Shown here piece by piece: positions 1 to 11,099 of a DNA stretch of 64,000 bases. The stretch is from assembly GCA_018902385.1 (NCBI GenBank), contig JABSSW010000011.1, forward strand, positions 434,001-498,000, written 5' to 3'. Below the pieces are notes generated by a model, which was given only the letters and a program-made list of their open reading frames with translations, ran no database searches and had not been told where the DNA came from. Every line of letters begins with the position of its first letter. The stretch's first letter is position 1. The stretch comes from Physcia stellaris (taxonomy: Eukaryota > Ascomycota > Lecanoromycetes > Caliciales > Physciaceae). Both the position numbers and the translations under genes were made by a program.

Positions 1-634
1 TTGGCCACTGTGACCTTATCGAGGAGGTCATTATCGGTGAAGATACTCTGATCAAGTTTTCTGGTGTCGCAGCTGGTCAAGCATGCACGATTGTCCTGCG
101 CGGTGCAACAGAGCAACTCCTGGACGAGGCGGAGCGCTCCCTCCACGACGCCCTCGCTGTCCTTTCCCAGACGGTCCGAGAACCCAAAACCACGTTGGGA
201 GGTGGCTGCGCTGAAATGGTCATGGCTAAAGCGGTCGAGCAGCATGCGCCAAGCGTGGCAGGCAAGAAGGCCATAGCTGTTGACTCGTTCGCTACCGCAC
301 TGAGACAGCTGCCAACGATCTTGGCTGACAATGCAGGCTTCGACTCCAGTGACCTAGTTGCAAGGTTAAAGCAAGCAATCTACGATGAGAAGCCAGGAGC
401 GATGAGCTCAGGGCTGGATCTTTTGACGCCAGGCGGCGGGATTGCAGACATGAGGCAGAAAGGGGTAATTGAGAGCTACAAGCTCAAAAGAGCAGTGGTA
501 TCGTCGGCTTCAGAGGCAGCGGAAGTGAGTTATACCCTTCTTAGGCCGCTGAATGGTGTCCTAACATTGACCAGCTGTTACTGCGGGTGGATTCGATAGT
601 GAGATGTGCCCCCCGCAAGCGAGAGAGGATGTGA
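1..634 (+). CDS. CCT2: T-complex protein 1 subunit beta (CCT2), 3' part
   Basis: C-terminal third of the beta subunit of the cytosolic chaperonin TRiC/CCT, which folds actin, tubulin and other proteins in an ATP-driven double ring. The first complete codon is at position 3; the gene starts outside the window. Family stretches seen are [30 protein letters not shown] and [16 protein letters not shown]. The frame appears to run on into a short false tail, but a 50-nt intron at 525-574 (GTGAGT donor, CTAAC branch, CAG acceptor) restores the usual ending [19 protein letters not shown], with the stop at 632-634. Identification rests on recall of the yeast and mammalian sequences and is close along the whole length. 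The gene is co-directional with IRE1 downstream. Confidence 0.95.
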
Positions 635-1381
635 AAAGCTAGAATCTATGCATCTTGATACCAAAAGTCCATTGTGCATGGCGAGGCGTTGGAAGGCTGA
701 TGACATGTTGTATCACGACATCTAGAGGAGAAAATTGAAAGCGGAAAACGAAGATGATGGAGTCCTCAAGCGCACTTCTCCAACAAGAATATCCTATCCA
801 CAGCTCCAAGCTACAGTCTATGATACCAGCGACGGATTACAGCATCGAAGGATCGCAAAAGCATATTATGGGTCGAAGCATGAGAAAGTGGATGTGCCGC
901 CTGAGATTATTGTAATATTACTGTCACCTTCGTCCACTGGTCTCCAGATATGAGAATCTTGAGATGTAAATTCAATATCAATGATCTCCACAATAATTGA
1001 TGGTGAAACTAGCAAAAGGTTTTTGTAACTGACGGGCCGAACTGGTCAAACCAGGGGAAATGGCGGAGTTGCCGGTTCCGATTAGTCAGCCGGCGATCTG
1101 CTCTCTGATTGGCGCTGGTATGATATGTCCAAATGGGGATGCGACAAGGCCTCGTACCTCGTACACGCTTCGACTTTGCCTTGCTTACGCTTGCTGTGCC
1201 CAGCTGAGACCTTTTCATTCCTTTCTTCTTTCTTTTCTATACCTTTCCATCTATTCAATCTATATCACTATCAATAATGAAGCGTCACCAAAGAACGACG
1301 CTCCCCTTGTCCAATTAGGCAGAATCTTTATTGACATCGAATACCCACTGGGCAACAGTAGCATTGTAGTACCTCAACATC
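635..1381. other. intergenic: CCT2 3' end and IRE1 promoter/leader
   Basis: No supported gene. Open frames here are short and lack family resemblance. The last 200 bases are pyrimidine-rich (runs of TTTC/CTTT at about 1215-1260), as expected for a fungal promoter and 5' leader upstream of the IRE1 start codon at 1382. Confidence 0.6.
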
Positions 1382-4300
1382 ATGCGTCCGCGAGTCGGCG
1401 CAGGCTCGGCGGTCGTTTCCGCTTTGACAGCATCACTACTCATATTCCCTTTACTTGTTGCTTCCCAGCAGCGAGGCCAGCAGCATTATCGGAAATCACC
1501 TCATGAGCCTGGACCTGTCCTTGATGCCGTCACCGTGTCCGAGGTTGCCCGACATGGGAAACGAACCGAAACGTCCGAATACAACCAAGACAAAGACTCA
1601 TTGAACCACCAGAAAGCGAGCGCGATCGCAACCAATGCAGCTCCGGCAGACAACCACGCCGTGCGAGCTCTCCGTCCTGTCAGAGGGTCCGGTAATGCCG
1701 GGCTTACCTCGCCGCACCTTGCGCGGTCTCTGCAGGATTGGGAGGTTGAAGATTTTGTCCTTTTAGCGACCGTTGATGGCTCCATACACGCAAGAGACAG
1801 GAAGACTGGTGCTCCGAGGTGGGAGCTAGAGGTGGACAAATCTATGGTGGAAACAGTATACCATACCAAGAAGAATGCAACACCCGATGGCTCTCTGTCC
1901 GAGCACGACTTCATTTGGATCATCGAGCCCAGTAAGGATGGAGACATTTATATATACAATCAAGCACGACATGGCGGGCTGCAGCGACTGCATTTGACAG
2001 TCAAGCAACTGGTGGAAGATATGTCGCCATATGAAAGCATCGACCCTGCAGTGGTCTACAACGCGGAAAAGAAAACCAAAACGTACACAGTGGATGCAAG
2101 TACTGGAAGGATTACCAAAGTTTTCGGAACTGGGAGCTCAGTGGGAGAGTTCCAGCCAAGATGTCCGAAGCCGGGGGGATTGGAAAGGCTAGACGATGAA
2201 GAGTGCGGGTCAGGAGGTACCTTTGTTTTGGGTCGTACAGAATATACCGTCACAATTCAGAATCGGGAAACAACGGATCCAATTTGCACAATCATGTATT
2301 CAGAGTGGGGTCCGAATACTCGGGACGAAGATTTGCACCGACAGTACTCAAGTACCATGGACAACAGATACGTATACCCGTTGCACGACGGACGCGTGTA
2401 CGGCCTCGATTACGCCCAGTACGCCGATCGACAAAGATCATATACACAGAAGCTTTCATCTCCTGTGGTTCGAGTGTTTGATGTCGCCCGTCCTCTACAT
2501 ATTGACGAGGGCGATCCTCAACTAATTGTGCTACCTCAGCCAAAGCCTGCAGAGATTGGGGAATCATATTCAGACATGGATCGAAGCCGGATATTTGTGA
2601 ATCACACCAACACAGGCGGTTGGTTCGCAATGTCTGAAAATACCTATCCCTTGGTCACGGACCGAGCCAAGACAGCAAAATGCTACGATGAGGAATGGCG
2701 AGAGATGACCTACATGTCGCGTTCGATAAGCCCAGCTCAAAGACAGGAAGGTTTCGTTGGAGTACACTCTCTGTCTGAGCTTCAGTCATGGCAGGACAGT
2801 GGCTTGAAGACCATTTCTGCTCCGCCAACGGAAGCTGACAAGGACGGCCCAGTCAGCGTGTACGCCGAGTCGCCTCGACTTCCTTCTCTACCAGCTATCG
2901 GCAATAGTAAGATAATTGGAAGTGCAGCTGCGAATTTCGCCGATATTTTAGTCACATTCCTTCTTCTCATCTTTGGGACGTTCGTCTACTTCAACCGTAG
3001 AACGTTGGTAGGAGTGCTGGAGCAGACATTCAAATTAAAGCAAGTTTTGCCGCCCATCGAACCACAGCTTTCCTCCGTACCATCGACTCCTGTCGTTGTA
3101 CAGCCGCCATGGTCGGAAGAGGCTCCTGCCGCCTCGATTGAGCAGGTCGAGCAGGCTCTGGAAAAGTCCAGTCAAGACGCGACACCTACGATTTCAAGGC
3201 GAAACACCTTGTTAGAGCCTCCTCCCGCATCTCGAAGTCGGTCGGCTACACTCGAAGAAGATCGGGGGCGGACAGGGCAGGGACAAGGAGTCCGCTTCGA
3301 CGATCGCTCACCATCACGTGCGCCTGATGATGAAGATGGGGGCAATACACCACGGACAGGCCGTAAGAAAGCTCGTCGTGGTTGTCGTGGTGGTGCAAAA
3401 CACAAGAAAAACCGCAGCAACAGCAAGCATGAGTCAAAAGATGAAGTTGAGGAAACTGTACAAGAGGTTGTTCAAATTGCCGAGGCTCCACCCGAGCCAG
3501 CTCTCGCTAGAGTTGAAACCAAACCGAGCAACGATGTCATCACCGATGCATCTGGGACTGTGATACAGATTGGACATCTAAAGGTCTACACAGATACTGT
3601 CCTCGGTTTTGGCAGCCATGGAACCATGGTCTACAAGGGGTCTTTTGGAGGTAGAGACGTCGCGGTTAAACGGATGCTTCTGGAATTTTTCGACATTGCT
3701 TCACACGAGGTCGGCCTTCTTCAGGAGAGCGACGACCATCCAAATGTTATCAGGTATTACGACAAAGAATCGGCGGGCGAGTTCTTATACATAGCCCTGG
3801 AACTCTGTCCAGCCTCCCTCCAAGATGTGGTCGAGAAGCCCGCCAGCTACCCATCCCTCCTCGGCACCAGCAGCGCCGACACCCTCAACGTCCTGAAGCA
3901 GATCACAGCCGGTGTGCAATACCTCCACTCCCTCAAAATCGTCCACCGCGACATTAAGCCCCAAAACATCCTCGTCTCCGCCCCAAAACTTGTCCCCGCA
4001 AACCCAACCTTGTCACAGCCCCCTCGCCTCCTGATCTCCGATTTTGGCCTCTGCAAAAAGCTCGAAGGCGATCAAAACTCCTTCCGCGCAACCACCGCCC
4101 ACGCAGCTGGCACCTCTGGCTGGCGCGCCCCCGAGCTTCTTGTCGATGACGACCTCGCCAGCCCCAACCATTCCCAGCATACGAACGGTACACACAACAG
4201 CCATTCCGAGCCTTTAGTCGTCGACCCGCAAACCAACCGCCGCGCCACCCGCGCCATCGATATCTTCTCCCTTGGATGCGTCTTCTACTACGTCCTGACA

Positions 4301-4912
4301 TCGGGCAACCACCCGTACGACAAGAACGGGAAATACATGCGCGAAGCCAACATCGTCAAGGGGAGCTACAACATCGACGAACTATCCTACCTCCAGGACT
4401 ACCAATGGGAAGCCAAAGACCTGATCAGCAGCATGCTCGCGCACGAACCGCGCGCGAGACCCGATGCCGCCGCCATCCTCACGCACCCCTTCTTCTGGCC
4501 CGCAGAAGACCGCCTCGAATTCCTGTGCCACGTCAGCGACGCCTTCGAATTCGAGCCCCGCGAGCCGCCCTCGCCGGCCCTGTCCGCGCTGGAGGCCTAC
4601 GCGCCCACCATCCTCTCCGAAGCGGGCGGCGACTTCCTCAAACACCTGCCCCTGCAGTTCAGGGACACGCTCGGCAAGCAGCGCAAGTACAGCGGGAACA
4701 AAATCCTGGATCTGCTGCGCGCGCTACGGAACAAGAAGAATCACTATGAGGATATGCCCGAGAATGTGAAGCGGAATGTGGGACCGTTGCCCGAGGGCTA
4801 TTTGGGCTTTTGGGCGCGCCGGTTCCCGAGTCTGCTTATGTGCTGTCAGCGCGTGGTGTTGGAGGTCGGGTGGGAGGGGAGGGATCGGTTTAAGAAGTTT
4901 TATGGGACGTGA
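1382..4912 (+). CDS. IRE1: IRE1: ER stress sensor kinase/endoribonuclease
   Basis: 1,176-residue type I membrane protein of the unfolded protein response. Its luminal part senses misfolded proteins; its cytosolic RNase starts unconventional splicing of HAC1/hacA mRNA. Signal peptide at residues 1-28, luminal beta-propeller-like domain with the LLATVDGSIHARDRKTG segment near 125-150, membrane span near 519-538, then an acidic/basic linker with a basic RRGCRGGAKHKK patch. Kinase domain starts near 740: VAVKRM, HRDIKPQN (Asp857), DFG (Asp887). The KEN RNase domain ends the protein; Arg1116, Asn1117 and His1121 match the spacing of yeast R1056/N1057/H1061. It reads as one intact exon. Start chosen because it opens the signal peptide. 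The basic linker may contact HAC1 RNA, as proposed for yeast; that is inference. Confidence 0.96.
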   Translation: MRPRVGAGSAVVSALTASLLIFPLLVASQQRGQQHYRKSPHEPGPVLDAVTVSEVARHGKRTETSEYNQDKDSLNHQKASAIATNAAPADNHAVRALRPVRGSGNAGLTSPHLARSLQDWEVEDFVLLATVDGSIHARDRKTGAPRWELEVDKSMVETVYHTKKNATPDGSLSEHDFIWIIEPSKDGDIYIYNQARHGGLQRLHLTVKQLVEDMSPYESIDPAVVYNAEKKTKTYTVDASTGRITKVFGTGSSVGEFQPRCPKPGGLERLDDEECGSGGTFVLGRTEYTVTIQNRETTDPICTIMYSEWGPNTRDEDLHRQYSSTMDNRYVYPLHDGRVYGLDYAQYADRQRSYTQKLSSPVVRVFDVARPLHIDEGDPQLIVLPQPKPAEIGESYSDMDRSRIFVNHTNTGGWFAMSENTYPLVTDRAKTAKCYDEEWREMTYMSRSISPAQRQEGFVGVHSLSELQSWQDSGLKTISAPPTEADKDGPVSVYAESPRLPSLPAIGNSKIIGSAAANFADILVTFLLLIFGTFVYFNRRTLVGVLEQTFKLKQVLPPIEPQLSSVPSTPVVVQPPWSEEAPAASIEQVEQALEKSSQDATPTISRRNTLLEPPPASRSRSATLEEDRGRTGQGQGVRFDDRSPSRAPDDEDGGNTPRTGRKKARRGCRGGAKHKKNRSNSKHESKDEVEETVQEVVQIAEAPPEPALARVETKPSNDVITDASGTVIQIGHLKVYTDTVLGFGSHGTMVYKGSFGGRDVAVKRMLLEFFDIASHEVGLLQESDDHPNVIRYYDKESAGEFLYIALELCPASLQDVVEKPASYPSLLGTSSADTLNVLKQITAGVQYLHSLKIVHRDIKPQNILVSAPKLVPANPTLSQPPRLLISDFGLCKKLEGDQNSFRATTAHAAGTSGWRAPELLVDDDLASPNHSQHTNGTHNSHSEPLVVDPQTNRRATRAIDIFSLGCVFYYVLTSGNHPYDKNGKYMREANIVKGSYNIDELSYLQDYQWEAKDLISSMLAHEPRARPDAAAILTHPFFWPAEDRLEFLCHVSDAFEFEPREPPSPALSALEAYAPTILSEAGGDFLKHLPLQFRDTLGKQRKYSGNKILDLLRALRNKKNHYEDMPENVKRNVGPLPEGYLGFWARRFPSLLMCCQRVVLEVGWEGRDRFKKFYGT

Positions 4913-6339
4913 GCGGAGTGATGGCCATGCATAGTAGGACAAAAATAAAGGGTTTTTGGATATTACAGTGCTTTTCGCATTATTGGGTAAAGCAGCATCC
5001 TCCTGGCCGTGGGAACCGAAAGTTGAGGCGTTATTTGTACAACGTATGTTTTAGTAGAGTATGGTATCTTCTCCCGGACAGCCCCCCAACGTGATCTCCC
5101 CACTGCCTCTGTACTACCCAGCTACAGAAAAGCTTTCGGCCAATATGCTTGAGTAAGAGAATTTACATGTGCATCTCCTTATAGAGTAAATCTCTGTATT
5201 TGATACCGTGAATTTCCCATTGATCTACGCACTCTCTTCTCCCACTCCCCATCCCCACCCTATGAATTCCCCCTCGATCCAGATCCAGCTGCTCACAACC
5301 CTCTCCTCTCCACCCTCTATTCATACCTGTATCAATCCATCAACCCTAGGGTTAAAGCGCTTTCCCTTCCAAAAATACCTGAAGGACTCTGAACCAGCCA
5401 AATGAATAAAATCGAGATCGCGCGTGTTTTGAAAAAGTGTGATTGGGGATCTTGGGTTGGAGATTGAGGAGTGAGGCATTAAGGTTGGACTTTGGATGTT
5501 GGAGATTGAGGATTGAGGATTTTGGGGTTTGGGGATTTTGGTGGGATTTGCGGATGGAGAGGTAGGAGGGTGGGGGAGAGGGGGAAGGGGGATAAGGGGG
5601 ATAGAGGGGGAGGGGAATAAGGGCAGGGAGGATACTTAGGAGGAGGGGGAAAGAGGGGAGGAGGGATGGAGGGATGGAATGGAGATACAAGAGAAGAAAT
5701 CGAAATCTAGCAAACCATTAAGTGGGCAATATATACCTCCATAATAATCCGACAACACGCAACACACGAAAATTCTATCAAGTAAATCCCCACCTCTACA
5801 TCCACAATCTCAAACCCCACAAACCCCCTCCAAAAAAACACAAACTCTCAGTCCTCTCATTCCATGCAAGATCCAAAAATTTGATAGGAAGAACTAGATA
5901 AAAAAGCTACCTATTCAAAAGCTTCAGAGGAGGGAAGCATGTCAAGATAGCGAGCGCGGTAGGCACTAGGGCCTGGGGATATCATTTCTCTCTCTCTGCT
6001 CTCTTCCAAAAACAAGCTAAAAAGGCTCAAAAGGCTCAAAACAAAAAGAGGGGGAAAAGAAACAAATCGCTCCAAAAGGGTGATGAAACCCAAATATCAT
6101 CCAAACGCTCAATGCTGCTGCTCACACACAAAACCGCTAATCGCTCAAAAACCCCCGAATCCTGCTAATCGAACAGAGATAAAGCCCCCCAAAGAAAAGA
6201 AAGAAAGAAGGATGTTAAATAAAATAAAGTGAATTTTCCCATCTCTTCATTGTCCCATGCCCATGCCCATTCCAAAGTCATCCAGCATCCCAGCCCTTTC
6301 GCATTTCGACTTTCCTCATCAGAGAGAACCTCAAGGTAT
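4913..6339. other. convergent intergenic region between IRE1 and the RhoGAP gene
   Basis: Both neighbours end here, so this holds two 3' untranslated regions. No supported gene. It contains a strongly strand-asymmetric G-rich tract (separate entry) and, at 5750-6240, A/C-rich and pyrimidine/purine-biased sequence with CTCTCTCTCT and AAAGAAAGAAAG runs. Confidence 0.6.
5443..5682 (+). repeat. G/A-rich low-complexity tract with GGGGGA repeats
   Basis: The plus strand is nearly free of C for about 240 bases. The first half repeats GGAGATTGAGGATTGAGGA-like words; the second half repeats GGGGGAT/GGGGGAGA/GAGGAGG blocks. Several runs of three to five G lie close together, so G-quadruplexes are possible on the plus strand. 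On the minus strand this is a C/T-rich tract immediately downstream of the RhoGAP gene. Confidence 0.7.
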
Positions 6340-9300
6340 TTACTCATCAATCCCACCCCTCAGCGCCGGCATCGAGCTCTTGCGCTGCCCAGCCCCGAGA
6401 TGTCCACTCATAAGCATCATCGAGCTCTCCCTCCTCCTCGCCTTCGCCGCGCTATCAGCCGCTGGCTTGCGCGCCGTGACGTTGTACTCAGGTCCCGGCA
6501 CAACGACCTGCTCTGCCGGAGGATGGGTAGGGGAGAAACTGGTGTTGGTCTCGTAAGAGGGCTGCAGCGGGATGAGGCCCGTGTCGTGCTCGGCCATTGA
6601 CGGGAACTGCTCGTAGCCCGCTGGCTGAGGGTATTTAGATTGGTATTGCTGCTGCTGCTGCGGTTGATGGATCAGGGGCTGGAAGTGCTGTAGTTGTGTT
6701 GGAAACGAGTCTTGGGTGTAGGATGGGGTGGGGATGTCGCTGAACATCTGGCGGCGCGGCGAGCGGATGTCCTCTGGGGTAAGGGGCTCGGAGATGGAAA
6801 CTTCGGGAGGAGTGGCGGAGGTGTCTTCTAGCTCTTCGCCGAAGATGGCGTCGAATTCCGTGAGGAAGGTTGCGAATACGGGAGCGGGGATGTTGAGGGT
6901 GGGCGAGAACACGATACCGACATTGCGGACGGACATTTTGTTGATGTCCGAATTGTTGATGATGCCGATCAGGAAGGCGGAGAGGGCGCGGAGAAGGGCC
7001 CAATTGGCTTTGGGGAGTCTGTGCACAAGAAGATTGTACGCGGCGATTTTCTTTTGTTTGTCGTCCAGTTCTTGAGAGGAGGCTATTAGCATGAATCCTT
7101 TACATGTCGCGAGAATGGCTGTTGCTTACCTAGTACTGCAAGGAACTTGAGGTGGAGTTCCCGAGTCAAGACTGTCGAAGGCAATTCCCGCAGGTAAAGT
7201 TTCAATAGCGAAGCCACGGCATGAACGTCGTAGTATTGTTCATCAGCAAGAAAGTCAAAATCGCCTTCAGTATTGAAACGATCCCTCAGAGCCTTTATGA
7301 CAACACTGGACCCACTCAAGCGGAAAATGCCCTCTTCGCTAGCGGCATCATGCGCTTCTAGATACTCAAGACACCGGTAGACGACAGCAGGCAAGGAAAC
7401 CTCGGGTATTCCTCGAGGTGGGCTAAACTCGACAGCTTCAGCCAATGGTACACCAAAGCACGGTCTCACGTTTGCTGCTCGCTCGGAATTCTGCTGTTGT
7501 GGCAGGCTTATGCTGGATTCGTTTGAATGCGAGGTGCTCAGGTCCGACGGATTCCTGTCACGGAAGCCCCAGAAGTTGCTTCTCTTTCTGTGCTCCTTGA
7601 TGGTCGGTGGCGCCGTCTGTATTTTGTTCCCCCAGGCACCAGCATTCTCGATCTTGACTCCATTCGAAGGCCCAGATATTGCCTTCGAAGCACTCCACGC
7701 CCCAGCATTTTCGATCTTGACGCCATTAGAGGGACCTGATATATTCTTCGAAGCTTGAGCTTGCTGCCGACCTGTAGATTGTACTGAAGAAGCCGTTGGA
7801 GATGGCGAGTCGGACGGTCGTTTGTCCGGCATGATTCGTACTACTGGTGCTTGAGCAGCTACCGTACTGTCATAGTGGACACCCTTCAAGCCTTCGAACG
7901 TCGCAGATTCCGGGCTATCTGCCATTCCATCATCCTGCTTTCCAATTTGCTTTTTGACGAGTTTGGAGGAAGGCAAACCACTCGAAGAAGCTGCGGACTT
8001 CACTTTATCTTCACCACTAGGTCCATCGACGTAATGCAAAAGTGCCTCCACCCAGATATCCCTCTCCGTGTCGCTTTCCGCACATAAAACATGACGAACG
8101 TGGCTATTAGGATTATTACGCTTAGGTTCAAGTATGAGAAAGGCGTGGCGATACTGGCTATCGTTCTCGTCACTCGCCCTTGATGGCGATTGAGATTGCT
8201 GTTGCGATTGTTTGCCGATCTGGGCATTGTGCAGTCGAATTGTACCGAGTAAAGATCCTCCTGGAGATTCATAGTAACGCAAAGTTGGCTCATTCAAAAC
8301 AAAGAACCGTGCTTTCCACCCTCCAAAATTTTTGCCTCGTTTCGTAAGATAGCCTTCTTTTAGTAACCTACCATCCGGGCCAAGAGTGACTGGAGTCCCG
8401 GCTTCTGGAGGAAGAGCATTACCAGCACCGTCTTCCCCTCTGGCACCGATCACATTTGTTGACAGGTACCGGCAGATGACCAGAGCACCAGCGTCATCCA
8501 TGGGTGTATCGAGTATGGACTCAAAGTACGATTCCAAGGCGACCCTCCGAGCATCAATCCTTGTGGGAGCGTGACCGTTGAAGAGAGATCGATCAGGGAG
8601 CCTTACGTTGAACACAGAGGAGTGCTTCAGTTCGTTGTCCAGTGGAGGTAAAGACAGTACAGATTTCTCGACTTGCCATAATTCCTGCATGTCTGATCGC
8701 GCAGAGACACCAAGAGTAAACACCGGTTCTTCGTCGGTCCCTTTGGGTGCCATGTAGCTAAGCCTGGAGGGCTTCAAGCGTGAGGATATCACTTTCACAG
8801 CAATCGATGGCAAGGCATTTGGAGGTATCAAGACTCCAGGATAGGCGTCGGAGACAAACCCCTTAAAAACATTATCGGACCGCCACCCTTCCGGAAGTTC
8901 TTTTGTCATAGTCTTCGTTTGAGGCTCTGGCTTTGATTCAGCTCCGGCCTTTTTGGCTTTGCTATCATGCTTCCCTTCTGGCGGCACATTTTGGGGTGGT
9001 GTGTCAGGTCTACGAGCTGCCGCAAGCGGTTCCGGACGTAATTCTATTTGTGACATGGGCGACACTAGCGATGACGGTGTTTGAGGAGGTAAGGGTATAG
9101 GGTGTCTAGGAGCCCTCGGCGACAATGGTAGACCATTGCGGGCAGAAAGAGGAGGCGAAAGGATGGAGGAACTTTTCGAGTCTCTAGGCATCCTCGGTGT
9201 TGGAGAATTCATGGGCCGATCGCCTGGACGTGGACTTATAGGCAAACCGGGACTCAATGGGGCTGCGAAAAGAATTTTTCCTTCTGAACTGGACCGCTTA

Positions 9301-11099
9301 TGTCTGTTGGCGGGACTTAGAACGCCAGCCAATGAGTTAGGCGGTGAGAGAAGACTGGAGTCGCCTCCTGATGTGCGTGGTGGTGACAGGCTCTTTATAC
9401 CAACAGGCATGGATGTTTGCTGATTATTGATCGATGTTTGCGCTCCACCTACTTTTGCCGGCGCAGACTCTGATGGTGTCTTAGATCCTTTCCCTTTCTT
9501 TGACCCGCTTCGTTCTGTTTGTGCTTTGAGAGCCAACGCCTCCCGTTCCTGATCATCTTCCTCCCGCGTCTTTTTTCTACCCCTTTCAAAAGCAGGCAAT
9601 TCGTCGACCTCAATGCTATCCTCATAATCTGACCCCGAATGATCTTCGGGACCGAAATCCGAGGGCTTCGGAGTCTCTATTTTTGGTTTCTTTAGATCTA
9701 AAGGGGCGGGTGGAAGCTTGCGGAAGGGAAGGGTCGATTGATCCAAAGCGGTGATTGGTGTTGATTCCGTCAAAGCTACCGTTGGAAACGATGATACTTT
9801 ATGCGAAGGGTTGGACCGTTTGGCAGTAAAGCTGCTGGGCGATACGACGTTACTGGGGTTATCAGGACTGTCGGCCAACCTATTGTGATTGAGTCCACCG
9901 AGACCACTAGTTTGTAGAAGAGGAACAGTCTTTCCGGGAGAGAAAACAGCAGAGTCTTTGCGAGACGTTGGTTCCTGCACGCCCGGTGTAACTGTCACCG
10001 CAGGCTGGGGAGCTTGCTCCGTCATGACAGTGTTCCCTTTCTCTTGAACAGTAGCAGAAGCGCCCTCGCCTCCGGGCACTCCACTTGGGGCCGTCCGGTT
10101 CTGGAATTTGTGACTTGGACATGCCTGCCCGTCTTGCAACTCTTTCTGCGGTATCATTCTAGAATGTGTATCTGGTGGAGAATCCTGTGAGGTTTTGACG
10201 GGTAATGGCGGCACTTGCGCCAAATGCTCCTTCAGTTTCTTTCGATACCGCTCTTTGTCCTTCACTGCTCGTTCCAGATCTTGATTCAGCCCCAGGACCA
10301 ATGCTCGCTGCTTGTCGACCAATTTCCATAATTGAGTATTTTGTGCCGCAGCATGTTGCTTTTCCTTCAGCAGATGCTGTATTACCGCCTCTGCAGATCC
10401 AGCTGTGTTGATAAGATGCGATATATCAGGCGTATTAGATCTCAGTGAGTCCTGAGAAGACTTGTGAGAATGTGAAGTGGCTGTTGAGATGGACGATATA
10501 GCCGAGTCAATAGATGATGTGCGCGGAAAAGAACGTGCGTCTGGTCGCATTGTCGTGTTTGTGAGGTTCGAAGAGCTGCTCGACTGAGGTGAGGGCGGAG
10601 GAGAAGTATTGAGAGCTTGGGTCTGCGGGATGGGCGAAGATACGTTACGGAGTTGGCTGTAGGACTGAGTCTTGGGGGATATGGGTGAGGTGGGAAGGAT
10701 GCTAGGATCTTTTCCTGTATTTACTAGATCATTCGTAGTGGAAGCTTCTGAGGCAAGTAGCTCATCGAGGCGGTCTCGAGGTGACTTTGGTGGTGAGGAC
10801 AGCTCCCCCGCGTAGTTGAAGCGTGGTGAGCGCGGAGAATTTGAATGCTGTGAGCCGCTTGCTGTTCTCAGTGACGGCGGCGATATAGGACTCCGGGGGC
10901 TGTTCTGCATTCGTAGCTCTGTGTTTGAAGCAGCAACTTCACTGGCCTGTAATGGACTCGGCGTTGGTTTACGTTGTGTGAAGCGTCCTTCTGCGGGGCG
11001 CGAGAATTGCGGAGTGGCTCGAGGTGAATAGAGGTCGCGAGAAGCAGCATTACCAGCTCTTTGACCTTCTGATACTGTCTGGCCCCAAATATTCTCCAT
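6340..11099 (-). CDS. BEM3: Bem3-like Rho GTPase-activating protein (PX-PH-RhoGAP)
   Basis: About 1,570 residues. Rho GAPs of this class switch off Cdc42 at polarity sites; PX and PH domains bind phosphoinositides. Exon 1 is 11099-7130 and exon 2 is 7082-6340, joined across a 47-nt intron (GTAAGC...AATAG) inside the GAP domain so that FLAVL continues into ASSQELDDKQKK. In order: long Ser/Pro-rich disordered N-terminus, coiled coil near 233-295, PX near 790-880 (LWQVEKS... DARRVALESYFESIL), PH near 913-1023 (KEGYLTKRGKNFGGWKARFF), RhoGAP near 1215-1400 with the arginine finger in GIFRLSG (about residue 1253). A 21-residue unit containing ISGPSNGVKIENAG is tandemly duplicated (DNA 7639-7757). 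A poly-Gln-rich tail follows the GAP domain. Symbol is by homology to yeast Bem3; Bem3 has the same domain order. Confidence 0.93.

Noticed and set aside
735-953. 72-codon frame downstream of CCT2
   Set aside because: Begins with TTG, no resemblance to known proteins, lies in the CCT2 3' region.
3954-4749. Alternative frames within IRE1 (both strands, up to 157 codons)
   Set aside because: Arg/Pro-rich shadows of the GC-rich kinase/RNase coding region.
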